Notes under the pieces: generated by a model
What the model saw: only the letters and a program-made list of their open reading frames with translations
Databases searched by the model: none
Told to the model about the DNA's origin: nothing
Part shown: positions 10,461-20,383 of the stretch, piece by piece
Layout: each line of letters begins with the position of its first letter
Numbering within the stretch: position 1 is the stretch's first letter
DNA from: Paragorgia papillata
Lineage: Eukaryota > Cnidaria > Anthozoa > Scleralcyonacea > Coralliidae
NCBI GenBank assembly: GCA_035771165.1
Contig: JAWNZC010000322.1
Span: 2,112,501 to 2,176,500, forward strand
Direction of reading: 5' to 3'
DNA: 64,000 nucleotides
Position numbers and translations under genes: made by a program

Positions 10461-11022
10461 GTGATTCTATTTTAGTTGAATTTTCTTATCTTGTCTAGTT
10501 TTTTTTCAGACCTACAGAATTTTTCCGTGCTTCATTCTTCTCCCAAACGTACATACACGGTCATATTATTACAGGAAATATTAACCAAACTAGACATTTG
10601 CTCAAGAAATTATGCTCAATAATCAACAATGGCGTACGTTCTTCTGCAGGGACAGGAAATATTTGTTTATTAGTCATATAGTAATTGTCAGCTATATCCA
10701 GGGTCTTAGCCAGCCGTCTTTTGGATGGCCTGTTTCGATTTAAGACGGTCAGTTGATTATTGGACAAATTATGACAAATTATTGGAAGATATGGTTTTAA
10801 AAAGGTCAACTTTGGTAGGAATGAAGTTCTTGCTTACTTAATCTATCTTAGCATGATAAACAATGTTTAGTTGTTATTTGAGCTGATTTGAGGTCGCAAA
10901 GCATTGTGGTTAAATGTACCACCGCCATCTTTTCGGTACCGTCAATTCACCAGTGCCAAGGAACCAACTGCATATGAGAAATGTCTTTATGGAATTTGTT
11001 CTCGTTCTTTCTTGACTAACTG
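10461..11022. other. No gene recognised
   Basis: Unique-looking AT-rich intron sequence of gene B. The short open frames show no domain or splice pattern that would support an exon. Confidence 0.5.
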
Positions 11023-11353
11023 CCTGACTAACTGCCTGACTGACTGCCTGATCGATCGATCGATCGATCGACCGACCGACCGACCGACCGACCGACCGAC
11101 CGACCGACCGACCGACCGACCGACCGACCGACCGACCGACCGACCGACCGACCGACCGACCGACCGACCGACCGACCGACCGACCGACCGACCGACCGAC
11201 CGACCGACCGACCGACCGACCGACCGACCGACCGACCGACCGACCGACCGACCGACCGACCGACCGACCGACCGACCGACCGACCGACCGACCGACCGAC
11301 CGACCGACCGACCGACCGACCGACCGACCGACCGACCGACCGACCGACCGACC
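11023..11353. repeat. Pure (GACC)n microsatellite, about 300 bp
   Basis: CTGACTAACTGC-like units lead into GATC and then an essentially perfect GACC array of about 75 units. Because a tetranucleotide reads the same in all three frames, it opens long PTDR/VGRS frames on both strands. These are not proteins. It sits just below exon 2 of gene B. Confidence 0.97.
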
Positions 11354-11415
11354 ACTGAAAGTGACAACTAAAAAGCAAATTACGATAGTAATTACCTAAT
11401 TACAATAGTAATTAC

Positions 11416-11702
11416 CTGAAGTAGACGGTGAAATAACTCCCAGCTTTTGCATCTAATGACAGAATTGCCCCTTGACCAGAACTATTGGTCTTCACAAGAG
11501 CGGACACTGTAAATTCATCTGTTCAAAAATGCTTGTTTGGTAAATATCGATGAAGCACTAACATTCACAATTAAATGATCTGTATTTGGGCCAAACTTAT
11601 ATGCTGGAGAATCGGAGTTTTTCCCGGTTGTTGGCACAACGTCTTTAGCATTCGTGAGATCTATGGCATCAAATACTATGATTTCTTTAACAAGTTGTAT
11701 TC
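11416..11702 (-). CDS. Gene B exon 2: first half of TSPN/LamG-like domain, with +1 frameshift
   Basis: The exon lies between TTGTGTAG and CAG|GTAATT and is 287 nt, against 286 in gene A. It encodes EIIVFDAIDLTNAKDVVP, YKFGPNTDH and SSIFTKQAFLN. An extra base within the ATTCATCTGTTCAAAAATGC segment then shifts the frame into TGA. After the shift, the original frame resumes as VSALVKTNSSGQGAILSLDAK. Everything else, including both splice sites, is conserved with gene A. Confidence 0.8.
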
Positions 11703-11819
11703 CTACACAAGAAACCAACAAGTAAACAAATGGATCAATACTAAAACAAAATATAAATTCTTGTTCTATGTAATTAGTACTGAGACAGAAATGGTTCTCG
11801 CAAATGGTGCACACAAAAT

Positions 11820-11900
11820 AATGTTGAAATATAGTTAGGTTGGATATAGGCTGAAACAGGGAACGTAGAAGTCTAACGTTTCGAGGGAAAGTATTAAATA
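11820..11900 (-). mobile_element. Penelope pseudo-LTR remnant
   Basis: The minus strand carries CTCGAAACGTTAGA, the 3' half of the hammerhead seen at 4841-4854, followed by TCTACGTTCCCTGTTTCAGC, similar to the tails at 4857 and 47030. The 5' half of the ribozyme is missing. Confidence 0.5.
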
Positions 11901-12216
11901 TTATAATTTTATATACATGTAGTATGTACTTTCTTAAAATGTATATATGGGTGAAAATAAATCAATTCAATTAAAATCAATTAAAAGTGCTAATGATTTT
12001 GGTAACATGATTCTTTGATCTTGTGAATGAATGTCTTTGTGTACGTTTTGACGTTATTCAGGATTTCCGTCAGGGGTGTGTAGCAGCTTATTAATAAATT
12101 CTCTTCAGTTCTGGCAACTTGCAAGATTTGATTTATTGGATTCCCCCCCATAATTTTCTATAATTTTAAATCAGTATTTGTAGTCAACATATAGCTAATA
12201 AAACGTCAAATTTATC
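11901..12216. other. No gene recognised
   Basis: AT-rich intron sequence between a retroelement remnant and a hAT-like element. No exon-like pattern is seen. Confidence 0.5.
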
Positions 12217-13139
12217 CAGGGGCGCACATTCGAAACTTTTTTTTGGGGGGGTGCTTTTCGTTCTGGGACCGACATTTTTTATCAGTAGTGTCGAAGCTAT
12301 GCACCCTCCCACATCAGGATCTATCTTGAGGGGTTTGGGAGCATGCCCCTCAAGAAAATTTTGAAATTTGGATGCCCTGAAACACCATTTCCAGCACTCT
12401 CAGGCGAAGATTGTCATTTTACGCTTTTTTTCCATAAAAAATGAAAAATAACATATTTACCGAGCTACCTCCTCCACAGGCATTTATTTCCCAGCTTCTT
12501 TCTTTCATATTAAAGGGGGTGCAAATAAACTAAAAACATCTGCGGAGGAAGTAGCGTGCCGAGTTAAAGATCGAGAAATCCCATACTATACCTACTCAAA
12601 TTAAATTTATCATGCTCGTAGAATCAACGCGGACGAATTAGGTTTAAAATTAAATATTTTAAAACTTTGTCAAAGTTATTTTGAATTTCCGTGAGCCAAC
12701 ACTATGGAGTACAGCCCTAAAACAAGTACTTTCTCAGGTATATGGAAACAGACTTCTATTGGGATACGAAAAATCCCGATTGAAGACCAGATCTATAAAA
12801 TCGGGATTTTTCTTCATTATCGCGATCGAGGTCGCGTCGGGATTTTGGATTTTGAAGCAAAATCGGATAAATACCCGAGGAAATTGGACAACCTCGTACC
12901 CAGGGGAAGCGGAGATAAAACCCTGGGTACTAGGTTGGAAATTGGAATGGTTGGATACTCTGGATCAGTCTATTTGATAAGTTTAATGACCATTTCTCCT
13001 TAAACTCATTTCCTCATGAACAAGTTCCCAAACACCGGACGGTCAAGACGGACCGAAAAGGTAGTCGGAATTCAACCGACTCTCAATTGTTGGAGGGGGG
13101 TGTCACACCCCACACACACACCCCTAATGTGCGCTCCTG
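12217..13139. mobile_element. hAT-like non-autonomous element with perfect 8-bp target duplication
   Basis: The ends are CAGGGGCGCACATT and the complement of CAGGAGCGCACATT. The flanks are AATTTATC on both sides (12209-12216 and 13140-13147). An eight-base duplication with CAGGG ends is characteristic of hAT elements. No transposase is present; the overlapping open frames at 12681-13003 are not recognisable proteins. A 50-bp element is nested at 12887-12936. Confidence 0.88.
12887..12936. mobile_element. 50-bp nested mini-insertion with 8-bp duplication
   Basis: GGAAATTG occurs at 12879-12886 and again at 12937-12944. Between them are inverted ends AACCTCGTACCCAGGG and AACCTAGTACCCAGGG (as complement). 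The sister copy near 9095-9115 lacks this insert. The ends resemble those of the 61011-61374 element. Confidence 0.65.
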
Positions 13140-13149
13140 AATTTATCAC

Positions 13150-13380
13150 TAAATTTAATTTGGCACCATCCAGGTTTGATAAAATGGGCTATTGAAAACA
13201 CCATTTAAACCTTTTAGAATGCAGGAAATGCCCTTTCAGAAGCCCAAATTTCAAAAATTTGCTGGGGGGTACGCCCCTAGGAATGGAGACCCACAACAAC
13301 TTTGACTAAGGTGAAAAAAATTCTAGATCCGCACCTGTAAACTGCTATAAGATATTACAATCTAAACTAAATTCAAGTAC
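13150..13380. other. Dispersed-repeat-like sequence, no gene
   Basis: Contains GCCCTTTCAGAAGCCC, GGGGGGTACGCCCC and GATCCGCACCTG, which look like a decayed transposon end. Boundaries cannot be defined. Confidence 0.4.
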
Positions 13381-13387
13381 ACATTAA

Positions 13388-14117
13388 AGTGCACATGACA
13401 TGAAAATTCACCCCCGTTTTTTTTATTATTGTTTTTGAAAGGATATCAACCAAAAAATTTCAGCTATGACATCATTAGTTGTGCATAGCACTAAACAGAA
13501 AATTAACCATATCTTCTGATTGGTTTGACCAACTGACTCAAACTTTGCTGACTTATTCGTTCTAGACCCTACCATACTTCTGAGTAGTTTGAGCCAGTTT
13601 AGTTAAACTAATGAGAAGATAGAGTTGATTTTACATTTTATGCTATGCACTTAACAAATAGATTCCATTTTGCCGTTGTCTGTTCAGTTATAGATGCACA
13701 GATGACGTCACAACGTGGTAAGAACAAAAAAGTGGCCCACGAGACGCAGTCGAGTGGGTCACTGATGTTCTTATCACGTTGTGACGTCTTCTGTGCATCT
13801 ATAACTGAACAGACAACAAAAAAATGGAATCTATTTGTTTTATACAATAAAAATTTAAAAGGTTTTTGTCGAAACTCTTGCCGGATTTTGGGGCATGAAG
13901 AAGGAAAAAAGAAGTCAGCTGACGTGATCTGACGTGACCATGTGTCTGTCCTCTAATAGATCATGGCCAACAACCAATGAAAACACGCATAGCAACCAGG
14001 GTATTGTATAAAACTAATTACATCATAGCTGAAATGTTGTAGTTGATAACTCAGGAATGAGATTCTTTCAAAAAACAATAATAAAAAACGGGGGTGAATT
14101 TTCATGTCATGTGCACT
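13388..14117. mobile_element. Palindromic element with TTAA target site
   Basis: The inverted ends begin AGTGCACATGACATGAAAAT and extend through the CACCCCCGTTTTTT block. TTAA flanks both sides (13384-13387 and 14118-14121), as produced by piggyBac-type insertion. A second palindromic MITE (13649-13845) is nested inside. Confidence 0.85.
13649..13845. mobile_element. Nested palindromic MITE, same family as 1948-2155
   Basis: The inverted arms read ACAAATAGATTCCATTTTG and TTATAGATGCACAGATGACG. The middle carries GTGGGTCACTGATG. Both strands are open only because of the palindrome. Confidence 0.8.
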
Positions 14118-14134
14118 TTAAAAACAACTACAAT

Positions 14135-14317
14135 CAGGGGCTCTGGAAGCTTTTCAAAGTTGTGAGTGTCCTTCATCTCGCAGAATGCCATAAACAGGGC
14201 CACGCCATTCAGAGAATATAATAGATAACTAATAACTATATATACATAAAGTACAAGATAACATTACAAGTCCAGAAAGTGCAGGTGTCCGGACACCCGC
14301 TGCTTCCAGAGCCCCTG
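14135..14317. mobile_element. hAT-like MITE, 183 bp, perfect 8-bp duplication
   Basis: The ends are CAGGGGCTCTGGAAGC and its complement. ACTACAAT flanks both sides (14127-14134 and 14318-14325). A larger related copy starts at 25733. Confidence 0.88.
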
Positions 14318-14339
14318 ACTACAATAAATATAATTATTG

Positions 14340-15600
14340 AACTATTAAACGATTGGCAATTTTCTGATCTTCTAAAAATTGTTCATATAAACTGGGCTTA
14401 AAACTAGAAATTGAAGCTTTATCTGCTATTGTTCCTACAGCAAAACTTGTAACGTGTCTCTCGACTATGAACATCAGAATTTCTAATTAATAGTGGATCT
14501 AAATACTTAGGAATACAATATGAATTGTTGACACGTTTAAAAATTAAAGTTGTCCTTTTTATCAACAATTTCTAGTAAAAGGTCTCAAAAAGAAAAAACG
14601 GATGGTGTCATTTTTTCAGCATCTAAAATAATTCTAGCAGCTCTTATATTTATGTCAGATAAAAGTTTCTTTCCAATGTGTTTGCTTGCCATCAATATCA
14701 ACTTTGTTTTATCAGTGTTTATAACTATCTTATTTTCGGCAGACCAATCATTAATGCCTTCAAAATTTATGTCTCGCACCATGGTTGGAATCTCAGTCCA
14801 ATGTGCCTTCACTGATACTGTTGTATCATCTGTAAAAATGTCAATTGAGCAATGAGACAGATGTAGCAGAATGTCATTTACAGATAACGAGAACAATACA
14901 GGTCCTAGCACTGATCCCTGTGGAACACCTTGCCTCATGGGTAGAGATTCCAATTGTTTGCCATCGATGGTTACAAATTGCGATCTCTCAGTGACATGGG
15001 ACATGAACCACTCACTACATTGTTAAATTGCCAACTCTGAACAATCGTAACTTAGAAATAAAAGTTCATGATCTACATGTACTACATCAAAAGCTTTCTT
15101 AAAGTCAATGAAGACCATTCCTGTTACCTCATCCTGGTCCAATGTTAAATAAGATTTGGTCCATAAGCTTAATTTGCTGAGTGCTGACTCTGTAGAGTAG
15201 TCTGTATGAAAAGCTGATTGCAATTCATAAAGTAAACCATTTTCTACAAGATAACTAATAGAGGATCTAGCAACATGCTTTTCTAATAGAGACAATACAG
15301 TTATGGGCCTATAATTATTTCTATGGTCACGAGAACCAGCTTTATATGAAGGGGTTACTCAGGCTATTTTCCATTTGCTAGGGAAAATACCCTTTGATAC
15401 TGATAGATTTAAAAATTTAGTTAAGGGTAACAAAAGACTGGAAAGACCAGTTTTCACATTTTCACACTGATGACATCTGGTATAGTAGCTTTCGAACATG
15501 ATAATCCATTACATGTAATTAGGTCAATAACCTCCTGAACTGTTATGGGAGGAATATTATACTGTGTGATTAAATTTTTGATTCTTGAGGAAACAAACTC
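14340..15600 (-). mobile_element. LINE fragment with internally deleted reverse transcriptase
   Basis: The minus strand reads through reverse transcriptase blocks: a palm start near 15295, then 15004-14585 with the LPMRQGVPQGSVLGPVLF block. The catalytic Asp pair follows in a degenerate FTDDT motif. The sequence then jumps directly to RAARIILDAEKMTP and on to a CIPKYLDPLLIRNSDVHSRE-like C-terminal block at about 14540-14440. The stretch normally lying between is deleted. Frameshifts separate the pieces, so the copy is dead. The family is of the CR1/L2/RTE-like group common in cnidarians. Confidence 0.85.
14585..15004 (-). pseudogene. Reverse transcriptase remnant (LINE)
   Basis: GVPQGSVLGPVLFSLSVNDI is the classic finger/palm motif, followed by the degenerate catalytic FTDDT (normally Phe/Tyr-Ala-Asp-Asp) and DWSAENKIVINTDKTK. 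The open frame ends after a junction that skips the thumb region. The upstream palm half is in another frame at 15023-15295 (GMVFIDFKKAFDVV). Confidence 0.88.
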
Positions 15601-16106
15601 ACTAATTCTCCTACCATTGAATGAATGGACGAGTCAGGATCGAGTCATGGCCCGTTTCATGCGTTTTCGCACAAGCCCCATGTCACCAACATGTTAAAGA
15701 AAGCACACTCGAAGATTGCTGCTTTGTGCAGGATCAAGCGTCTTGTTCCATCTACAACGATGATTACACTCCACAAAAGCTATATACTACCACACTTGGA
15801 ATACTGTTCACCAATCCTTCTAGGAATACCTAAAGCACTAAACACTAAGTTAGAAAATGTTAACTTCTATGCATTAAGAACTCTATTAAATTTAGGATCC
15901 ACTATAAAATACGACACCTGTCTATCTATCGCTAATATGGTCTCGCTAGAGCAGAGAAGATTTGAACAATCACTTATATTATTCTTTAAATGTTTCAAGA
16001 TGCAAGGTCCAAGTTATATTTCTGATCTTTTTACTCCTCGACTTACACCTTACAACGTACGTAGTTCCGGTCTCAATGTTAATCAACCTACTTATAATAA
16101 TTTATA

Positions 16107-16917
16107 CAGTGAAACCTGAGTTTTGCGACCACCCCAATTGCCACGTAAAAGTGGTCGTTAAGGACAGGTGGTCGTTCAGACAGGTTTTCTAATGACGTCA
16201 TCAAAATAAAAAATTCGGATTTTTTATATGGCCGATCGGAATTTGGGAAGACGGTGAAACGTTAGCAATAAGACATGAACAAATCCAACTTGAAGATAAC
16301 AAATTATTTTATTATTTAAATTAGAATTACTGTATGTACACTGAAAAAATATAATTTACATTAAAGGAGAGAAAAAATTTGTGAGCTTTGCTTGCTTTGC
16401 TTTTTTGCGATTGTCAAATTTCACTTGCTCTTCGATGTTAAGCATGGCGTCTACGATCTCATGCTTATTATTCTTAAAGCCAAATCGCCTTAGCTCAGCA
16501 ACCATTCTAGCTGCTTCTTGCACTGACACTACAGGAGTTTCTTGTTTGTTTTCTCCAACGTCTTCGACTTCGTTTTCTTCCTCTTCTTCGTCACACTCAG
16601 TCACTCACCATCAGATACGAAGCCATTCTTCGCACGGTCCACAAGATGTTGTTCCCAATCAGGGTTATCTGTCCCGCCATCCCGTATTTTATTTACATAG
16701 TGCCAGCTTTTAATATGAAATGGTCACTCATAACAGGTAAATTTCTTGTTTGGGACACAAAAAAGCGGTCGCTGGTCGCGTAAGGCAGCTGGTCGCGTAA
16801 GGCAGGTGGTCGCTCATTGCAGGTATATTTCAACTACAAATCGTCCTTGCCAGAAAAAGTGGTCGTATATGACAGGTGGTTGTAAAACATGGGGGTTGCA
16901 AAACTCAGGTTTCACTG
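16107..16917 (-). mobile_element. Tigger/pogo-type DNA transposon, internally deleted
   Basis: The terminal inverted repeats are CAGTGAAACCTGAGTTTTGC, with TA on both sides (16105-16106 and 16918-16919). Subterminal GGTGGTCGTT-type repeats lie at each end. The only coding remnant is a transposase C-terminus on the minus strand (16604-16356). Removing the element together with one TA restores the interrupted LINE frame exactly, so the target site is certain. Confidence 0.92.
16356..16604 (-). pseudogene. Tigger-like transposase C-terminal fragment
   Basis: An acidic stretch is followed by SVQEAARMVAELRRFGF and DAMLNIEEQV, ending in KQAKLTNFF. This is the helical tail found after the DDE domain of Tigger/jerky-like transposases. 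The catalytic domain is absent. Upstream in another frame, WEQHLVDRAKNGFVSD may belong to it. Confidence 0.75.
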
Positions 16918-17280
16918 TATATGCATAACTTGTTTATTTATATTATATCACATATCTGGAACCAACTACCAGCTGCTGCTAAATCTTCTACTTCTATGTC
17001 CGAATTTCGTTCCCAAATTAAGGGAATGAGTTTTTCCGGCTGCCAATGCAACAGGTGCTTATAGACCGTACTGTGTAAACTGTAAATAGATCTTCATAAC
17101 TATCTATATTGTTCTTTATAACTATTATTGTTACACCTAGTTTATAACTATTATTGTTACACCTATTTATTACTTGTAATCTATTTATTTATATTTATTT
17201 TTAATGGTCGAGCGTTTGAAACACAAGCCTCTGGCTTGGGACTCCCCACGTCCATCGACAATAAATAAACTGTAAATTGT

Positions 17281-18000
17281 AAAATTTGACAATATTCACA
17301 AATAAATCATTCATTATATTATCCATTTTCAACGTGTCTGTTTCAGAGGTACCATCCTCTTCAGCTTGGTAATCTTATTTGACTTTTGACTTTTTATTAG
17401 AGTTTTGACTTTTCTTTTGAGTTTTGACCAAAAAGTCAGTTTAGAAAAATGAACTGACGTGGAAAGCTTATTCATACTGGTGTTTCGATCGCTGTTGACA
17501 TTCTCCACTTCCGGTCTTTCAAATAATTAAAATTTAAAAGATATTTTCGATATTTGAAATAACCTACATACACCTAAATATGATTACAGTAGATATGAGA
17601 GATATAAAGCTGATTCGAAGAAGAAAACAAAAACTACAGATGGAGTGAATCAAATTCTATCCCATGTACAAGTTCATCAGTTCGGTGCCTAGTTCAATTT
17701 TTCATCCTGGAGTTAGCACTCCAGTTACAAAAATTGAGTTCACTGGGCCCAACTAATTCTAGGCATGCCCACTTTCTCAAATCATCAGTATGACAATCTT
17801 AGATGTGAAGGAGAGCATGGTGCTTAGGTGGATAATTGCTGCATATTATAAGGCCTGGTTCATACCTCGCATTTAATTCAGACTAATTTAATTCATAGGT
17901 AAGTTACCTTCGTCGACTAGTTGACATAAACTCAAATTCGTTTCATGCGACGAATTTAATTCAGACGAATTTAATTCTTACTGAGCCAAAATATCTAAAT
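17281..18000. other. No gene; weak hammerhead-like relic
   Basis: No exon is recognisable. On the minus strand at about 17365-17320, CTGAAGA is followed by a CC/GG-rich stem and GAAAC, which resembles a decayed Penelope hammerhead, but stems I and III do not form. The rest is AT-rich. Confidence 0.4.
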
Positions 18001-18005
18001 ATATA

Positions 18006-18078
<73 letters not shown>

Positions 18079-18121
18079 AAAAATAATTTATATTATATGT
18101 GTTATTATATTTATATATGTG

Positions 18122-18155
<34 letters not shown>
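18006..18155. repeat. (AT)n microsatellites
   Basis: Two long AT arrays (about 18006-18077 and 18125-18154) with a short AT-rich spacer. Confidence 0.95.
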
Positions 18156-18157
<2 letters not shown>

Positions 18158-18161
18158 CAAT

Positions 18162-18204
18162 CTACAGACACGGTGTTTCGCTGTACAACAGCTCATCAGT
18201 GTAG
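18162..18204 (-). ncRNA. Hammerhead ribozyme, textbook fit
   Basis: Read on the minus strand from 18204. Stem I is CTACA with TGTAG (five perfect pairs). The core is CTGATGA. Stem II is GCTG/CAGC (four perfect pairs) with a TTGTA loop, followed by the GAA core. Stem III is ACA/TGT with a CCG loop (or ACAC/GTGT). The classical GUC cleavage triplet follows, so cleavage is predicted between 18167 and 18166. Upstream minus-strand sequence up to about 18290 looks like retroelement terminal sequence. This is the best hammerhead in the window. Confidence 0.88.
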
Positions 18205-18343
18205 CTTGGAACAATCTGAATGAATTTCATCAATTACTTATACACATGCGATTGTCGATGACAACCGTATGTGGGACAGCATCGGTGAAGTACATTCAGA
18301 TAGATATATATTATATATATATACAGTATATATATATTATATA

Positions 18344-20381
18344 CAGTGGCGCTCAAAAGTTTTGTAACACCTTCGTGGACTGAAATGCGTGTAGTGTGCA
18401 TGTACACGCAACATACATACACGCACTACACGCAAAGCTTTCGTGTATAATAACTACACGCAAAGCTTCGTGTATAATAACTACACACAAAGCTTCGTGT
18501 ATAACTACACACAAAGCTTCATGTATAACTACACGCAAAGCTCTGTGTATAACTACACAAAACTTTGTGTATGATCAATACATAACTACATGTAGTTTTG
18601 CGTAGTATGGTAATATTTCACTGAAATATTTGGCAAAAGCATAAGCCTAGTTTCCATATGATTGCTACGATCGCTCAAAAAACCTCAGCGATCGCAGCAA
18701 TCATATGATCAATGCATGCATTCACGATCGCCGAGATAGAACATTTTCTGCCTCGGCGATCGTAGTGATCACGACTATAGCGATCGTGGTTTTCGTATGC
18801 AGGGATGTAGCTACGCTGGGCGGCGCCGGGCGGCACCGCCCGGCACAAACTATAAGCGCCCGGCACTCGAAGTAGTTTTTCCAAAAGCGCCCGGCACATT
18901 ATGCAGTTTCTGTGGAGCAGCATCTTTGTTATGTAATTATGTAATTCATCAGGCTCCGTGATAAGTACGGAACTTTGCCTAAACAGATAAACGTTTGCAC
19001 GATTTTTATTTGGCATTGGTTACAAAAAGGCAGCTGTCACGGAGTACGTCGCAGTCTAGACCGGCGCCGCTGATAAGTTTATAAATAAAATTTGAGTGTG
19101 GATTCAGAAATAATAAATACAAGATCTGATTAGGTCTTGTAAACAAAGCCTAGACAGTTTTAACTGAACTACTTTAACGACCTTGCTGCTTTGGCACACA
19201 CGACAACTCCGCCACACAATGCTGCACATAACGCTTAATTCCTGTTGCTTCCTTACCTAGACATAAACTATATTTATGCCTGAGTAATCTCAAAGGCTTT
19301 TGTTTCTTGTGTTTTTCCGGACAATGACATACATTAAATGACATACATACAATTGTTTGTATATACAGTAAAACAAGAAAACATTTGAAGTATAGTATTA
19401 AAGTTTAGTTGCATTATTGTCTGATTAGTATATCCGTATATTTACAATGCTGACTCTCACTCACAGCGATTCTTAGTTTACCAAGTCTGTCCAAGTCTGT
19501 ATTTATTAGATTTCCGGAAAGTGTTTGAATTTATACCCCCCCCCCCCCTAATCGTGTCATTTGATTCTTTTACCCGGCACTCATTCTCTGCTGGCTACAT
19601 CCCTGCGTATGGTAGTTTATTTTTGAGCGTTCGTGGCGATTGCAGTGATCAATTTGAGATGATGTTCACAGGGTCCACAGCCAGTTGCTTTTTTCTTGCC
19701 GGAAATATTTCTGCCTTCTAATTCACTTCGGAAGAGACACCGTAAACAGTTCACAGCAAAGTTTTGTTTTGAGCTGGATATTTTCTTAAGTTGCTGCAAT
19801 TCATCGAACGATAGTACAGAACTCTGCTGACTGCAGCTGATAGGACTCTGCTAATATATAGTATCATGTAGCCCAAAATTATACTGATGATACGCAATTG
19901 TCAAGGAGCGAACTACTGTATTTATATTTTTCATGACACGCAAACTTTGTGTAGTTAAGCGACTGCGAGGACAAAGCGACAAATCAAAACAAGCGCAAGC
20001 TATTCTTTGCCCAAAACACTTTGTGAGGTACTGTAAATACAACCTATAGTCATCTTGGCATGTAAAATTTATCTTGTATCATGTAGCCCAAAGAGTTAAC
20101 CTTTCAAAATTATACTGATTATACGCAGTTTGGCAATTGTCAACGAGCAAACTATTTTTCACGTGCAGTCAACTACACGCAAACTGCGTGTAGCGGACTA
20201 CACGCAACTGCATGTGAGTGTAACTACACACAACTGCGTGTAGTGCAAGGTTGCGTGTAGTGCGAAGCTTCGTGTAGTTTGACTATACTACACGCAGTAT
20301 GTACTATACGCACTTGTAAAGTGCGTGTATTGTGCGTGTAAACACACCAGGCAGGTGTTACAAAACTTTTGAGTGCCACTG
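18344..20381. mobile_element. Tc1/mariner-like element, 2.0 kb, with nested insertions
   Basis: The terminal repeats are CAGTGGCGCTCAAAAGTTTT and the complement of CAGTGGCACTCAAAAGTTTT, with TA on both sides (18342-18343 and 20382-20383). Near both ends are arrays of short ACTACACGCAAAGCTTCGTG-like units in varied orientation. No transposase frame is visible. A hAT-like insertion lies at 18800-19605, itself inside palindromic GATCGC-rich sequence (18645-18800 and beyond 19611). Confidence 0.85.
18800..19605. mobile_element. Nested element with CAGGGATGTAGC ends
   Basis: The ends are CAGGGATGTAGC and its complement. CGTATG occurs at 18794-18799 and again at 19606-19611. The ends look hAT-like although the duplication is only six bases. 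The left part is rich in GGGCGGC/CCGGCAC. A poly-C run at about 19540 interrupts the right part. No transposase is seen. Confidence 0.7.
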
Positions 20382-20383
20382 TA

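Larger units (their letters stand above)
15618..17280 (+). mobile_element. LINE 3' fragment, interrupted by a Tigger element
   Basis: From about 15660 the plus strand encodes a LINE C-terminal region: MLKKAHSKIAALCRIKRLVP, YILPHLEYCSPILLG, then PSYISDLFTPRL. It is broken at 16106 by a DNA transposon and resumes at 16918 with HIWNQLPAAAK and MSEFRSQIKGM before a stop. The 3' tail, with the GAGCGTTTGAAACACAAGCC hairpin region and AATAAATAAA, ends near 17280. It lies tail-out and in the opposite direction to the LINE at 14340-15600; the two overlap in no segment. Confidence 0.85.

Noticed and set aside
10904..11371. Long Pro-Thr-Asp-Arg and Val-Gly-Arg-Ser reading frames
   Set aside because: They are the translation of a pure tetranucleotide array, open on both strands and in several frames.
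19860..19910. CTGATGA followed by GAAC as a hammerhead
   Set aside because: No stem II or stem I can be drawn.
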